Assembly: GCA_027493405.1 (NCBI GenBank)
Contig: JAOSKV010000003.1
Coordinates: forward strand, 62,001 to 126,000
Length of the DNA: 64,000 nt
From: FEB-22 sp003105195
Lineage (GTDB): Bacteria; Pseudomonadota; Alphaproteobacteria; Rhizobiales; Xanthobacteraceae
Direction: 5' to 3'
Shown here: positions 1 through 9,653 of the stretch, piece after piece
Layout of the letters: every line of letters begins with the position of its first letter
Numbering within the stretch: the first letter of the stretch is position 1
The notes under the pieces: generated by a model
What the model was told of the DNA's origin: nothing
The model's input: the letters and a program-made list of their open reading frames with translations, nothing else
Databases searched by the model: none
Translations under genes and position numbers: made by a program

Positions 1-885
1 GCGCTCGCCTTCGCGCTGCCGCTCGCTGCCGTGCTCGCCACCGGGCTGGTGCTGTCGTTCGGGCCGGGGCGCGGCGCGCGCGCGCGCGGGGGGGGGGGTA
101 CGCTGCGCGCACAGCGGGTCGAGGCGCTGCTGAGCCAGCACGATCCGCAGGGGCGGGCGCGCGCGCTCGCCTATCGGGCCTATGATCGCACGCTCACCCT
201 CGGCGCCGGCCGCGCCGCCGGCCCGATGGTGGACACGGCCAGCGGGCAGGCGCGTTCCGGGCCGTCGGTGCTGGCGGTCACGCTGGGGACCGCGCGCCGC
301 CTGCACGAAACCCTGTTGCTCGATGCCGGCTGGCTCGTGATCGGCTCGACGACGGCCATGCTGGTCATCATCGCGCTCGGCGTGCTGATGGGCTGGCCGC
401 GGTTCGCCAACACGGTGTCGGGCTGGCACAAGGCGATGGCCTGGAGCCTGTTGCCGCTCATCGTGCTGTCGCCGCTGACCGGGCTCCTGATCGCGGCGGG
501 CGTCACCTTCACGCCGCGGCCCGCGGCGAGCCCGACGGCGCCGGCCGCGCCGGCGACGCTCGCGGAGGCGGTGCGGGTGGTGGGACGCGACCACGACCTC
601 TCGGCGCTGGTATGGCTGCGGCCGCTGAACGGGCGCCTCGTGGTGCGTCTGGTCGAGGGCGGGGAATACACGCTCCACGCCGTGACGCGCGACGGCACGA
701 CGCCGCTGCCGCGGAACTGGCCGCGCCTCTGGCACGAAGGCAACTTCGCGGGCGCGTGGTCGGCGGGCATGAACGTGGTCCTCTCGGTGGCGATGATCGG
801 CCTGCTGGTGACCGGCCTCTGGATCTGGCTGCGGCGCACGCTCAAACGGCGCGCGCGGCGCGTGCGTCCCTATGCGCCGGCATGA
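1..885 (+). CDS. PepSY-associated transmembrane protein, 5' truncated
   Basis: The frame is open from the first base of the window, so the start lies upstream; the GTG at 31 is probably internal because the residues before it (ALAFALPLAA) are already a membrane segment. Further hydrophobic helices follow at about residues 95-120 and 140-160, and a last one near the C-terminus ends in an Arg-rich tail, the usual layout of PepSY_TM proteins. The 'SGWHKAMAW' and 'LWHEGNFAG' His motifs fit that family, which is often linked to iron or siderophore uptake. An 11-G run at 88-98 falls in a loop and may be a base-calling artefact. Family confidence is moderate; the function is not known. Confidence 0.6.
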   Translation, partial: ALAFALPLAAVLATGLVLSFGPGRGARARGGGGTLRAQRVEALLSQHDPQGRARALAYRAYDRTLTLGAGRAAGPMVDTASGQARSGPSVLAVTLGTARRLHETLLLDAGWLVIGSTTAMLVIIALGVLMGWPRFANTVSGWHKAMAWSLLPLIVLSPLTGLLIAAGVTFTPRPAASPTAPAAPATLAEAVRVVGRDHDLSALVWLRPLNGRLVVRLVEGGEYTLHAVTRDGTTPLPRNWPRLWHEGNFAGAWSAGMNVVLSVAMIGLLVTGLWIWLRRTLKRRARRVRPYAPA

Positions 886-1041
886 CCGGGCAGGGGCGGT
901 TCGGGTCGGACCGCCACGTCTTCCGGCTGCTCCAGGGCCGCGCAGGCGTGCGCGGGACCGCGAGCAGCCCGGCGGATTCCGCAGCGCTCGTCTGCGCCGC
1001 CGGAGTGGCGCGCCCCGCGGCGGCGTGTGATAGCGGGGCCG

Positions 1042-1937
1042 ATGCGAAGTCCCGAGCCGGCGCGCGGCTACGACGCGATCCTCATCGGCGTTCTCAGCGG
1101 AATCGGCGCGGCCTCGTGCTGGGCGCTCGGCTTCGTCGCGGTGCGCCATGGGCTCGACGCGGGATTTTCGCCCGCCGACCTGACGATCCACCGTTTCCTG
1201 TGGTCGGGCTTGGCGCTGCTGCCGCTGGTGTGGCGCGGGGGTCTCGCCGACCTCAATGGCATCGGCTGGGGCGGGGGTCTCCTGTTGGCGTTGCTCGGCG
1301 GGCCCGGACTGACCTTCGTGAGCTATTCGGGCTTCCTCTTGGTGCCGCTCGGACACGGCGGCGTCATCCAGCCTTCCTGTGTCGTGCTCGGGGGCTGCTG
1401 CTCGCCACGGTCTGGCTGCGCGAGAGGCTCGTCGCGACGCGCGCCATCGGCGCGCTGGTGATCATCGGCGGCCTCATCGTGATCGGCAGCGAGGCGCTCG
1501 CCACGCTCGGCGCGCACGGTGTCGCCGGCGACCTGATCTTCGTGCTCACCGGCCTCATGTTCGCGGTCTTCGGCATGCTGCTGCGCAAGTGGCGCATCGT
1601 CCCGATGTCGGCGACCGCCGTGATCAGCGTGCTCTCGCTCGGGCTGCTGCCGCTGTATTGGGGCCTCGGCGGCTTCGATCACATGGTCGCGCTCGGGTGG
1701 CGCGAGAACGCATTGCAGGCGCTGGTGCAGGGCGTGCTGGCGGGCCCGGCCGCCGTCTACCTGTTCGCACGCTCGGTGGCGCTGCTCGGCGCCGGGCGCG
1801 CCTCGGTGCTGCCGGCGCTGGTGCCGCCCTTCACACTGCTGACCGGCTGGCTCGTCCTCGGCGAAGTGCCGACGCCGCTGCAGCTCACCGGCCTCGTGGT
1901 CGTTCTTGTCGGCTTCCTGCTGGCGCAGAAGTCGTAG
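1042..1937 (+). CDS. DMT-superfamily (EamA) transporter, frameshifted
   Basis: This is an inner-membrane drug/metabolite transporter with about ten helices in two EamA repeats; the substrate cannot be predicted. The first half reads from ATG 1042 (MRSPEPARGYDAILIGVL) to about 1385 in one frame. The second half (LATVWLRERLVATRAIG onward) continues one frame over to the TAG at 1935. Adding one G to the run at 1388-1392 restores a continuous VLGGLLLATVWL typical of the family, so a lost base in a homopolymer is the likely cause. A GTG at 1027 is an alternative start but gives no better N-terminus. No operon partner is evident. Confidence 0.75.
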
Positions 1938-1976
1938 CGGGAAACGGCATTTCCGGTCATCGCCTCGCCCAACCGG

Positions 1977-2648
1977 CTATGACGCCGCCGCGCCTTCCAC
2001 CGGCAGGCCGGCGGCGCGCCACTCGGGATAGCCGTCCTCGAGCCGGCGCACCTTGAAGCCGCGCACGCGCAGCGCGGCCACCGCCTCGTAGGAGAGCACG
2101 CAATAGGGACCGCGGCAGTAGGCGACGATCTCGCGGTCGCGCGGGAGCGCGCCGAGCCGCTTCTGCAGGGCCGCGAGCGGCAGGTTGAGCGCGCCCGGCA
2201 AGTGCCCCAGGGCGAACTCGTCCTCGGGACGCACGTCGAGAAGCACGACCTCGCGGTCCTTCAGCCGCCGCATCAGCTCGGCGCGCGAGACCGGCGCCAG
2301 GTCGTCCCGCTTCTCGAAGTAGTCGCGCACCACGCGCTCGACCTCGGCCAGGTTGCGCTCGGCCACCCGGCGCAAGGTCGCGAGCAGGTCCAGCACCGCC
2401 TCATCGGCGAGCGAGTAGAAGACGTACTTGCCCTCGCGGCGCGCCGTCGTCAGGCCGGCGCGACGCATGTGCTGGAGATGCTGCGAGACGTTGGCGACGG
2501 CAACGCCGGTGCGGTCGGCGAGCACCTCGACACTGCGCGGTCCCTGGGCGAGCTGCTCGAGAATGGCGAGGCGCAACGGGTGCGCCGCCGCCTTCGCGAC
2601 CGCCGCGAACTGGGCGAAGAGGACCTGCTTCGGGCTTCGGCTTGACAT
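1977..2648 (-). CDS. ArsR-family repressor fused to a rhodanese domain
   Basis: Residues 1-90 form a winged-helix ArsR domain (AHPLRLAILEQLAQGPRSVEVLA, then VSQHLQHMRRAGL as the recognition helix). Residues 110-220 form a rhodanese domain with the active-site loop YCRGPYC and the LLDVRPEDEFALGHLPGA signature. ArsR-rhodanese proteins are known as sulfur- or redox-responsive repressors; the rhodanese cysteine could sense persulfide. It is divergent from a rhodanese/DsrE/cysteine-desulfurase operon, with a palindrome between them. I chose ATG 2648 because the upstream candidate at 2669 lies inside that palindrome. Control of the neighbouring operon is inference. Confidence 0.85.
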   Translation of the reverse strand: MSSRSPKQVLFAQFAAVAKAAAHPLRLAILEQLAQGPRSVEVLADRTGVAVANVSQHLQHMRRAGLTTARREGKYVFYSLADEAVLDLLATLRRVAERNLAEVERVVRDYFEKRDDLAPVSRAELMRRLKDREVVLLDVRPEDEFALGHLPGALNLPLAALQKRLGALPRDREIVAYCRGPYCVLSYEAVAALRVRGFKVRRLEDGYPEWRAAGLPVEGAAAS

Positions 2649-2667
2649 CGCGAACGATCCACTTATC

Positions 2668-2687
2668 ATTCAATATAATTATTGAAT
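2668..2687. promoter_or_regulatory. Palindromic operator between the ArsR gene and the sulfur operon
   Basis: ATTCAATATAATTATTGAAT is an 8-4-8 perfect inverted repeat, strikingly AT-rich in a GC-rich neighbourhood. It lies 20 bp before the ArsR-rhodanese start and 80 bp before the divergent operon. Dyads of this size and composition are typical ArsR-family operators, so autoregulation and control of the plus-strand operon are likely. Confidence 0.7.
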
Positions 2688-2766
2688 ATCGCGGACGCCG
2701 TCGACGCGTCAAGAGACAAGGCCAAGAGACAAGGCCAAGAGACAAGACAAGGATAGAGGGCGTTTC

Positions 2767-3609
2767 ATGCCGGACGTCGTGCTCGCGCAGGAGCCGATCA
2801 TCCGCCTCGCGACCTTCGCGGGGGTGCTGGGCGCCATGGCGCTGTGGGAGATCCTGGCCCCGCGCCGGGCGCAGGCGCACGGCCGCCTCGTGCGGTGGCC
2901 GGGCAACCTGGGCGTGGTGATCCTCGACACGCTGCTGGTGCGCCTGGTCTTTCCCACGGCGGCGGTCGGCGTCGCGCTTCTCGCCGAGACGCGCGGCTGG
3001 GGCTTGTTCAACGCCTTCGAGGTGCCCTACCTGGTGGCGGCGGTCGCCGCGGTGGTCCTGCTCGATCTCGCGATCTACCTGCAGCACGTGCTGTTCCACG
3101 CGGTGCCGGCGCTCTGGCGGCTGCACCGCATGCACCACGCCGACCTCGAGTTCGACGTCACCACCGGCATCCGCTTCCACCCGATCGAGATCCTGCTTTC
3201 GATGCTGATCAAGTTCGGCGTGGTCGCCGCGCTGGGCACGCCGGCGGTCGCGGTGCTGGTCTTCGAGGTGCTGCTCAACGCCACCTCGATGTTCAACCAT
3301 GGCAATGTGCGGCTCCCGGCCCGGCTCGACCACGTGCTGCGCTGGATCGTCGTGACGCCCGAGATGCACCGCGTGCATCACTCGATCCTGCAGCGCGAGA
3401 CCAACAGCAATTTCGGCTTCAACCTGCCCTGGTGGGACCGCCTGTTCGGCACCTACCGGGCGGAGCCGGCGGCCGGGCACGAGGGCATGACCATCGGCAT
3501 CGACCAGTTCCGCGACCCCTGCGAGCTGCGGCTCGACCGCATGCTGATGCAGCCGTTCCGCGACGATGCCCGCACCTATCCGCTGGGACGCCGGGAGGCG
3601 GCCGAATGA
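2767..3609 (+). CDS. Sterol desaturase / fatty acid hydroxylase family protein
   Basis: This is a 280-residue integral membrane di-iron protein. Histidine clusters HVLFH, HRMHH and HRVHH, with further His residues between them, match the FA_hydroxylase family, and several hydrophobic helices span residues 10-120 and 150-185. It is the first gene of an operon with ATGA-type overlaps, so it is probably co-regulated with sulfur-transfer proteins. Homologues hydroxylate lipids; what it oxidises here is unknown. In this context it might act on a sulfur-containing or membrane substrate, but that is inference. Confidence 0.8.
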   Translation: MPDVVLAQEPIIRLATFAGVLGAMALWEILAPRRAQAHGRLVRWPGNLGVVILDTLLVRLVFPTAAVGVALLAETRGWGLFNAFEVPYLVAAVAAVVLLDLAIYLQHVLFHAVPALWRLHRMHHADLEFDVTTGIRFHPIEILLSMLIKFGVVAALGTPAVAVLVFEVLLNATSMFNHGNVRLPARLDHVLRWIVVTPEMHRVHHSILQRETNSNFGFNLPWWDRLFGTYRAEPAAGHEGMTIGIDQFRDPCELRLDRMLMQPFRDDARTYPLGRREAAE

Positions 3610-4616
3610 TCCTGCGCCGCGCTCTTCCGCGTCTGGCCCTCGTCGCGCTCCTGGCGGCGGCCGGGATCCTGCTCGCGCTCAACGGGCAGCATCTCGACGC
3701 GCAGGCGATCGAAGGCTTCGTGCGCGGCCTCGGCCCGTGGGGGCCGGCCGCGCATGTCGTGCTGTTCGCGATCGGCACCCTGCTGTTCGTCCCGGGCGCG
3801 CTGTTCGCCCTGATCGGCGGGGCGCTGTTCGGACCCTTGTGGGGGACGGTGCTCAACCTCGCGGGGGCGACGCTCGGCGCGACGCTCGCCTTCCTGGCCG
3901 CCCAGTACGTCGTCGGCGACTGGGTGCGGCGCAGGACCGGGCGGCGGCTCGAGACCCTGGTCACGGGCGTCGAAGCCGAGGGCTGGCGCTTCGTCGCGCT
4001 GGCGCGCCTGGTGCCGCTGTTCCCGTTCAACCTCACCAACTACGCGCTCGGCCTGACCCGCATCCCGCTGCCGCACTATGTCCTCGCGTCCCTGATCTGC
4101 ATGGTCCCGGGAGCGGCGGCCTACACCTGGCTCGGCCATGCCGGCCGCGAGGCGCTCGCCGGACGCCAGGACGCGATCCGGTACGGGCTGTTCGCCCTGG
4201 CGGCGCTGGCGCTCCTGGTGCTGCTCCCGCCGATCGTCCGCCGCCTGCGGGGCACGCAGGACGCCGCATGGGTCGAGCCCCAGGCGCTCGCCCGCGATCT
4301 CGCGGCGGGAGCGCTCGTGCTCGACGTGCGCGGGCCGGACGAGCTCGCGGGCCCGCTGGGCCACATCCGGGGCGCCGTCAACATTCAGCTGGACGCGCTG
4401 GAGCGCCGGCTCGGCGAACTTCCGCCGACGGCGCAATACGGCATCACGGTCGTGTGCCGGACCGACAAGCGCTCCGCAAAGGCTGCCGAGCTGCTGCGGC
4501 AGTCCGGCTTCGGTCCCGTCCGCGTACTGCGCGGCGGCATGGAGGCGTGGAACCGCGCGGGCCTTCCGGTCGCGTCGCCACGCCAGGTTCAGGCGACCCG
4601 GGAGCACGCGGCATGA
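3606..4616 (+). CDS. VTT (DedA/TVP38-like) membrane domain fused to rhodanese
   Basis: ATG 3606 overlaps the previous stop by four bases. Residues 1-215 form a TVP38/TMEM64 (VTT) membrane domain, with GALFGPLWGTVLNLAGATLG and FPFNLTNYALGLTRIP as the conserved re-entrant motifs. Residues 230-325 are a rhodanese with active-site loop CRTDKRSAKAAELL. The fusion is known in proteobacteria and is thought to link membrane transport with cytoplasmic persulfide transfer. The catalytic cysteine is present, so sulfurtransferase activity is plausible. The order within the operon supports sulfur handling. Confidence 0.85.
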   Translation: MILRRALPRLALVALLAAAGILLALNGQHLDAQAIEGFVRGLGPWGPAAHVVLFAIGTLLFVPGALFALIGGALFGPLWGTVLNLAGATLGATLAFLAAQYVVGDWVRRRTGRRLETLVTGVEAEGWRFVALARLVPLFPFNLTNYALGLTRIPLPHYVLASLICMVPGAAAYTWLGHAGREALAGRQDAIRYGLFALAALALLVLLPPIVRRLRGTQDAAWVEPQALARDLAAGALVLDVRGPDELAGPLGHIRGAVNIQLDALERRLGELPPTAQYGITVVCRTDKRSAKAAELLRQSGFGPVRVLRGGMEAWNRAGLPVASPRQVQATREHAA

Positions 4617-4966
4617 AAGCGCTTCTCATCCTCAACGACCCACCCTACGGCACCGAGCGCACCTACAACGGATTGCGACTCGCGCAGACGCTGCTCAAGA
4701 GCCATCCGGACGGGGACATCAAGGTGTTCCTGATGGCGGACGCGGTCGCAGCCGCGAAAGCCAACCAGAAGACGCCGCAGGGCTATTACAATGTCGAGCT
4801 GATGCTGAAGCGGATCCTGTCCGGCAAGGGGCAGGTCCTGCTCTGCGGGACCTGCATGGACGCGCGCGGCTACGGCGAGGCCGACCTCCTGGAGGGCGCG
4901 CGGCGCAGCACCATGGACGAGCTCGCCGCGGCCACGGCCGCGGCCGACAAGGTGCTGGTGTTCTGA
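4613..4966 (+). CDS. DsrE-family sulfur carrier protein
   Basis: This small cytoplasmic protein of 117 residues begins MKALLILNDPPYGTERTYNG, the usual DsrE/YchN start. The conserved cysteine motif LLCGTCMDARGY carries the sulfur-accepting Cys. DsrE-like proteins relay persulfide sulfur between enzymes. It overlaps both neighbours by a few bases or one base, which implies translational coupling with the VTT-rhodanese protein upstream and the cysteine desulfurase downstream. It may pass sulfur between those two. Confidence 0.88.
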   Translation: MKALLILNDPPYGTERTYNGLRLAQTLLKSHPDGDIKVFLMADAVAAAKANQKTPQGYYNVELMLKRILSGKGQVLLCGTCMDARGYGEADLLEGARRSTMDELAAATAAADKVLVF

Positions 4967-6123
4967 TGGTGCCGGCGGGCCGCGTGTATCTCGACTACAA
5001 CGCGAGCACGCCCATCGACCCCGTCGTGGCCGAAGTCATGACGCCGCTCCTGGGGCGGGATTACGGAAACCCGTCGAGCGGCCACTGGGCGAGCACGCCG
5101 GCAAGGCTCGCCCTGGAGTGCGCACGGGCGGAGGTCGCGGCGCTCCTCGGTTGCCGGAGCGACGAGGTGGTCTTCACCAGCGGCGGCAGCGAAGCCAACA
5201 ACCTGGCGATCAAGGGCGTGTTGCTCGCGGCGCGCGAGGCGGGCGGGCACATCGTCACCACGGCCGTCGAACACCCGGCGGTCCTCATGCCGTGCCGGTT
5301 CCTGGAGCGGTTCGGCGCGACGGTCACCTGTCTTCCGGTCGACGCGACCGGACGGGTCGATCCCGATGCGGTCCGGAGAGCCATCACGCCCCGGACGACC
5401 CTCATCAGTATCATGCACGCGAACAACGAAGTGGGCACGATCCAGCCGATCGAGGAGATCGGCGGCATCGCGCGCGAGCATGGAATTCCCCTGCACACCG
5501 ATGCCGCACAATCGGCCGGCAAGCTGCCGACGCGGGTCGATGCCCTGGGGGTGGACCTGCTCAGCATCGCGGGCCACAAGCTCTATGCGCCCAAGGGCGT
5601 GGGTGCGCTCTATGTCCGCGCCGGCATCCGGCTCGAACCGCTGATCCATGGCGCCGGCCACGAGCGCGGCCGGCGCGCCGGGACGGAAAGCGCCCTTCTC
5701 GCCGCCGGGCTGGGCGCGGCCTGCAGGCTCGCGCAGGATCTCGCGCCGATGCCGCGGATCCGAGGGCTGCGTGATCGCCTCTGGCGCGGCCTGCAGGAAC
5801 GGTTCGGAGACCGGGTGGTCCTCAACGGCCACCCCGAGCTCCGCCTGGCCAATACGCTCAACGTATCCTTCGTGGGCCGGATCGGCTCGGACATCCTGCA
5901 GCAGCTGGATGGCGTGGCGGCCTCCACGGGCTCGGCCTGCCACGCCGGCCGCGTCGAGCTGTCGCCCGTGCTGGAGGCCATGGGCGTGCCGCCCGCCGTC
6001 GGCATGGGCGCGATCAGGTTCAGCCTGGGCCGGTCGACAACCGCCGACGAGATCGACAGCGTGCTCGCCGGCTTCGATGCGATCGCGGCCCCGCCCGAAG
6101 CACGGGCCCAACGGTCGGCCTGA
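4966..6123 (+). CDS. Cysteine desulfurase (NifS/IscS class V aminotransferase fold)
   Basis: This PLP enzyme converts cysteine to alanine and an enzyme-bound persulfide. Visible motifs are the N-terminal VYLDYNASTPID, the PLP lysine in SIAGHKLYAPKGVGALYV, His in TTAVEHPAV, and the catalytic Cys in STGSACHAG. The length (385) is normal. Its ATG shares the last base of the dsrE stop. It lies in a rhodanese/DsrE operon, not an isc or suf operon, so it probably supplies persulfide to these partners and not general Fe-S assembly; that point is inference. Confidence 0.92.
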   Translation: MVPAGRVYLDYNASTPIDPVVAEVMTPLLGRDYGNPSSGHWASTPARLALECARAEVAALLGCRSDEVVFTSGGSEANNLAIKGVLLAAREAGGHIVTTAVEHPAVLMPCRFLERFGATVTCLPVDATGRVDPDAVRRAITPRTTLISIMHANNEVGTIQPIEEIGGIAREHGIPLHTDAAQSAGKLPTRVDALGVDLLSIAGHKLYAPKGVGALYVRAGIRLEPLIHGAGHERGRRAGTESALLAAGLGAACRLAQDLAPMPRIRGLRDRLWRGLQERFGDRVVLNGHPELRLANTLNVSFVGRIGSDILQQLDGVAASTGSACHAGRVELSPVLEAMGVPPAVGMGAIRFSLGRSTTADEIDSVLAGFDAIAAPPEARAQRSA

Positions 6124-6135
6124 CGGACCCCGGAC

Positions 6136-6951
6136 ATGAGCACGCATGCACCCGGCGGACCGGACGATCTCCCGCCGATTCTGCGCGGCAAGGACTATCC
6201 CGCGGCCTCCGTGTTCACACCGGACGGCTTGCTGCGGGAGGCCAGGCGCCAGAAATCGTTGCCTGCCGGCGAGGTGCCCGCGGTCTGCGTCCTCGATCCG
6301 GACGGCGACATCGTGCGGCGGCTCTGCGCGACCGGCGCGGCGCGTCGCGACGACACGTGGGCCTGCTACCATACCGAGCTCCACCGGGCGGGCGTCGACG
6401 GCATCGAGCTCGGCTTCGTCGGTTGCGCGGTCGGCGCTTCATTCGCGGTGCTGGTCGCGGAGCAGCTGTTCGCTTCGGGCTGCCGCTTTCTGGTCAGCAT
6501 GACATCGGCGGGACAGCTCGTCCCGGTTCGTCAGCCGCCTTATTTCGTGCTCATCGAACGTGCGCTGCGCGACGAGGGCACCAGCTACCACTATGCCCCG
6601 CCGGCCGAGTTCAGCATGGCCGACGGCGCGCTCCTGGCGCGCCTCGACGGCGCCTTCGACCGGTTGCCCGTCCCGGTCCTGAGAGGCGGCACCTGGACGA
6701 CGGACGCGCCGTTCCGGGAGACTGTCGCCGCGGTCGAGGCCATGCGCGAGAGAGGGCTGCTCGCCGTCGAGATGGAGGCGGCGGCGCTCTATGCCTTTTC
6801 GGCGGTGCGGGGAAAGCCGGTGCTGTGCTTTGCCCATGTCACCAACCAGATGGCCAGTATCGAGGGAGACTTCGAGAAGGGCGAGGCCGAGGGGACGGTG
6901 GACGCGCTGGCCGTCATCGCGGTCGCCGCACGCGGGTTTCTCGCCGGTTAG
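6136..6951 (+). CDS. Nucleoside phosphorylase (PNP/UDP family)
   Basis: This 271-residue cytoplasmic protein of the PNP_UDP_1 fold has VGCAVGASFAVLVAEQL and the family motif LLAVEMEAAALYAFSAVRGKPVL, where the Glu of VEMEAAAL contacts the ribose. The family cleaves purine or uridine nucleosides, or methylthioadenosine. It starts 12 bp after the cysteine desulfurase. In a sulfur operon a role in methylthio- or S-adenosyl-nucleoside turnover is possible, but the sequence alone does not fix the substrate. Confidence 0.8.
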   Translation: MSTHAPGGPDDLPPILRGKDYPAASVFTPDGLLREARRQKSLPAGEVPAVCVLDPDGDIVRRLCATGAARRDDTWACYHTELHRAGVDGIELGFVGCAVGASFAVLVAEQLFASGCRFLVSMTSAGQLVPVRQPPYFVLIERALRDEGTSYHYAPPAEFSMADGALLARLDGAFDRLPVPVLRGGTWTTDAPFRETVAAVEAMRERGLLAVEMEAAALYAFSAVRGKPVLCFAHVTNQMASIEGDFEKGEAEGTVDALAVIAVAARGFLAG

Positions 6952-6968
6952 CGCGGGAGGAGTGCCAC

Positions 6969-7578
6969 ATGGGCTTCTATCACGACCGCGTCCTGCCGCT
7001 CCTGATCCACCTCGCGATGCGCCAGGATCGGCTCGCCGCGTATCGGCGACGCGTGGTCCCCGCAGCGGAGGGACGCGTGCTCGAGGTCGGCGTCGGCTCG
7101 GGCCTGAACCTGCCGTTCTACGGGGGCGGGGTCGCGCGGGTGATCGGGCTCGATCCCTCGGCGCGGCTGCTCGGCTGGGCGCGCGAGTCAGGCGCCGCGC
7201 CGCCGGTCGACCTGGTGGAAGGTTTCCGCAGAGCGCATCCCGCTCGCCACCGGCAGCGTCGACACCATCGTCACGACCTGGACGCTCTGCTCGATCCCCG
7301 ACGCCCGCGCGGCGCTCGGCGAGATGCGGCGCGTGCTCAAGCCGGCCGGGCGTCTCCTGTTCGTGGAGCACGGCCTCGCGCCGGATCCGAGGGTGCGGCG
7401 CTGGCAGGACGCGCTCACTCCCGCGTGGAAGCACCTCGCTGGCGGATGCCACCTCAACCGGCCGATCACCGAGCTGATCGCCGGGTCCGGATTCCGCATC
7501 GAGCGCCTCGAGACCGGCTACATGCCGGGGCCGAAGCCCATGACCTTCATGTACGAAGGGGCCGCACGGCCGGCCTGA
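6969..7578 (+). CDS. SAM-dependent methyltransferase, frameshifted
   Basis: This is a class I methyltransferase of about 200 residues. The SAM-binding motif I (RVLEVGVGSGLNLPFY) lies in the first frame, and post-motifs TIVTTWTLCSIPDARAALGEM and RRVLKPAGRLLFVEHG lie one frame over. Removing one T from the run at 7223-7225 joins the halves as VEGSAERIPLATGSVD. Relatives include phospholipid and small-molecule methyltransferases; the substrate is unknown. It follows the phosphorylase by 17 bp and has a good GGAGG ribosome site (gcgggaggagtgccac), so it is probably the last gene of the sulfur operon. Confidence 0.75.
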
Positions 7579-7753
7579 GCGGGCCCGGCCGCATCGGCCT
7601 CACTTCGCCGTCACGGCATCGTGAAGCGGTAGCGGGCTCGGGCGTTGCCCGCTTCTGAACCTTCCCGGCGGCCGCGACACCTAAAATCTCGCGCCCTGGG
7701 GGGCGGAAGTGGTTTGATGGAGTAAGCGCAGCGCGGCTGCGCGGTGGTGGGCC

Positions 7754-9641
7754 ATGAATCCTGTTCGTGTCACGGCAAGCCCGGTCGGCGACCCGCAAGC
7801 GACGGCGCGCGCGGCGGCGAACCGCGAGCGCCTGCGCGCGACGTTGCGCGATTTCTTCCGGATCGACGACCCCGCCCTGATCGCGCACATCGAACCCGAG
7901 CTCGCCTTCATCGATCTCGCCGCCGGCGCGACGCTGTTCCGCGAAGGGGATCGCTCGGACGACGTCTATTTCGTGATCAGCGGCCGGCTGCGCGCGCTGC
8001 ATGCGCGCGAGGACGGCAGCGTGGGGGTGGTCGGCGACGTCGCCCGCGGCGAGACCGTGGGCGGCCCCCCCCCGACGACCGGCGACCCCCCCCCCCCCCC
8101 CGGGGGGCCCGGTGCGCAACTCGGTGATCGTGAAGATGACGCGCGCGACCTTCGAGGGCGTGATGGCGCAGCGGCCGGACGTCGGCTTCGCGGTCATGCG
8201 TACCGTGGTCGACCGCTTCCGCCGCGCGGCCGCGACGCGCCGGCACCCGAGCGAGCCGGTGGTGATCTGCCTCGTGCCCGTCTCGGACGGGCTCGATGCG
8301 ACCGCCTTCGCGCGCAAGCTCGCCGGCTTCCGCGAAGCCCATGGCGGGCCCGTGACGGTGCTCGGCGCGGCCGACTTCGCGGCGACCTTCTCGCGCGCCG
8401 ACCGCGCGCGGGTGCTCGACCCCGAGGGGCCGGTGACGCCGTGGCTCGACGCGGCCGAGGCGGGCAGCGCCGCGCTGTTCCTGGTCGCGGACCGGCGCGG
8501 CGACGCCTGGAGCGAGCGCTGCCTGCAGCAGGCCGACGAGATCGTGCTGCTGGCGCGCGCCGAAGCGGAGCCGTGGCCGGGCATGGACGCGCCCGCTCCG
8601 GCGCAGGCCGCGACCGCGACCCGGACGCTGGTGCTGCTGCACGCGGCCGACACGCGCAGCCCGACCCGCACGGCGCGCTGGCTCGCGCCGACCGGCATGA
8701 CGCGTCACCTGCATGTCCGTCCGCAGCGCGAAGGCGACATGCGGCGGCTCGCGCGCATCCTGGCGGGCCGCAGCGTCGGCCTCGTGCTCTCGGGCGGTGG
8801 CGCGCGGGGCTTCGCCCATATCGGCGTGATGAACGCGCTCGCGGAGGCCGGAATCGCGCCGGACGTGATCGGCGGGGCGAGCATCGGCTCGGTGATGGGC
8901 GCCTGGCGCGCCATGGACCTGACCGGCGAGGCGCTGGTCGCGGCCGGGCGCGCGGCCTTCGTGGACTCGGGCGGCCCGACCAGCGACTACAACTTCCTGC
9001 CGCTGGTCTCGCTGATCAAGGGCGGCAAGACCAAGGCGATCACGGAGGCCGCCGTGCGCGAGGTCGCGGGCGCCGACATCGACATCGAGGACACCTGGAT
9101 CACCTACTACTGCGTGGCCGCCAACTACTCGGCCGCCTCGGAGGCCGTGCTGACGCGCGGGCCGCTGGCGAAGAGCGTGCTCGCGAGCTACGCGATCCCG
9201 GGCGCCCTGCCGCCGATCATCCTCGGCGGTCACCTGCACATCGACGGCGGTGTCGTCAACAACCTGCCGGTCGACGTCATGGACCGGTTCATGCCGCGCA
9301 CCGTGATCGCGGTCGACCTGATGGCCGAGGTGGAGCGCACGGTGGACCTCGAATGGGTGCCGAACGCCGGCGCGCTTTTCGCCGACCGGCTGCGGCCGAA
9401 GGCGCGCCGCCGCTATGCCCTGCCGACCCTGCCGGAGATCCTGGTCAATGCCAGCTTCCTGCAGTCGCTCGGCCGCCAGCGGGAGATGCGCGGGCGCGCC
9501 GATCTCTGCTTCCGGCCGACGCTGCGGCGCGTCGGCCTGCTCGACTGGAGCCGGTATCCCGACGTGGTGCAGGACGGCTACGAGAGCGCGATGCGGCAGC
9601 TCGAGGCGATCGACCCGGCGATCCTCGCCGCGTGCCGCTGA
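7754..9641 (+). CDS. cNMP-binding domain / patatin-like phospholipase (NTE-type), damaged sequence
   Basis: The N-terminal 110 residues form a cyclic-nucleotide-binding domain (GATLFREGDRSDDVYFVISGRL). The C-terminal half is a patatin domain with oxyanion hole GGGARGFAH, nucleophile elbow GGASIGS and the Asp of IDGGVVNN, so the Ser-Asp dyad is intact. This architecture is shared with bacterial homologues of neuropathy target esterase, which act on lysophospholipids at the membrane. The two halves are in different frames because the region 8065-8107 is C/G homopolymer junk replacing the phosphate-binding cassette. Both frames are otherwise clean. I read it as one gene. Confidence 0.82.
8065..8107. 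other. C/G homopolymer artefact inside the cNMP domain
   Basis: Runs of 9 C (8065-8073), 16 C (8086-8101) and 6 G interrupt a normal coding region and shift the frame. The sequence encodes Pro/Gly runs where the family has its conserved cassette. A failed basecall or consensus is more likely than biology. Confidence 0.75.
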
Positions 9642-9653
9642 CCTTCGCGGGGG

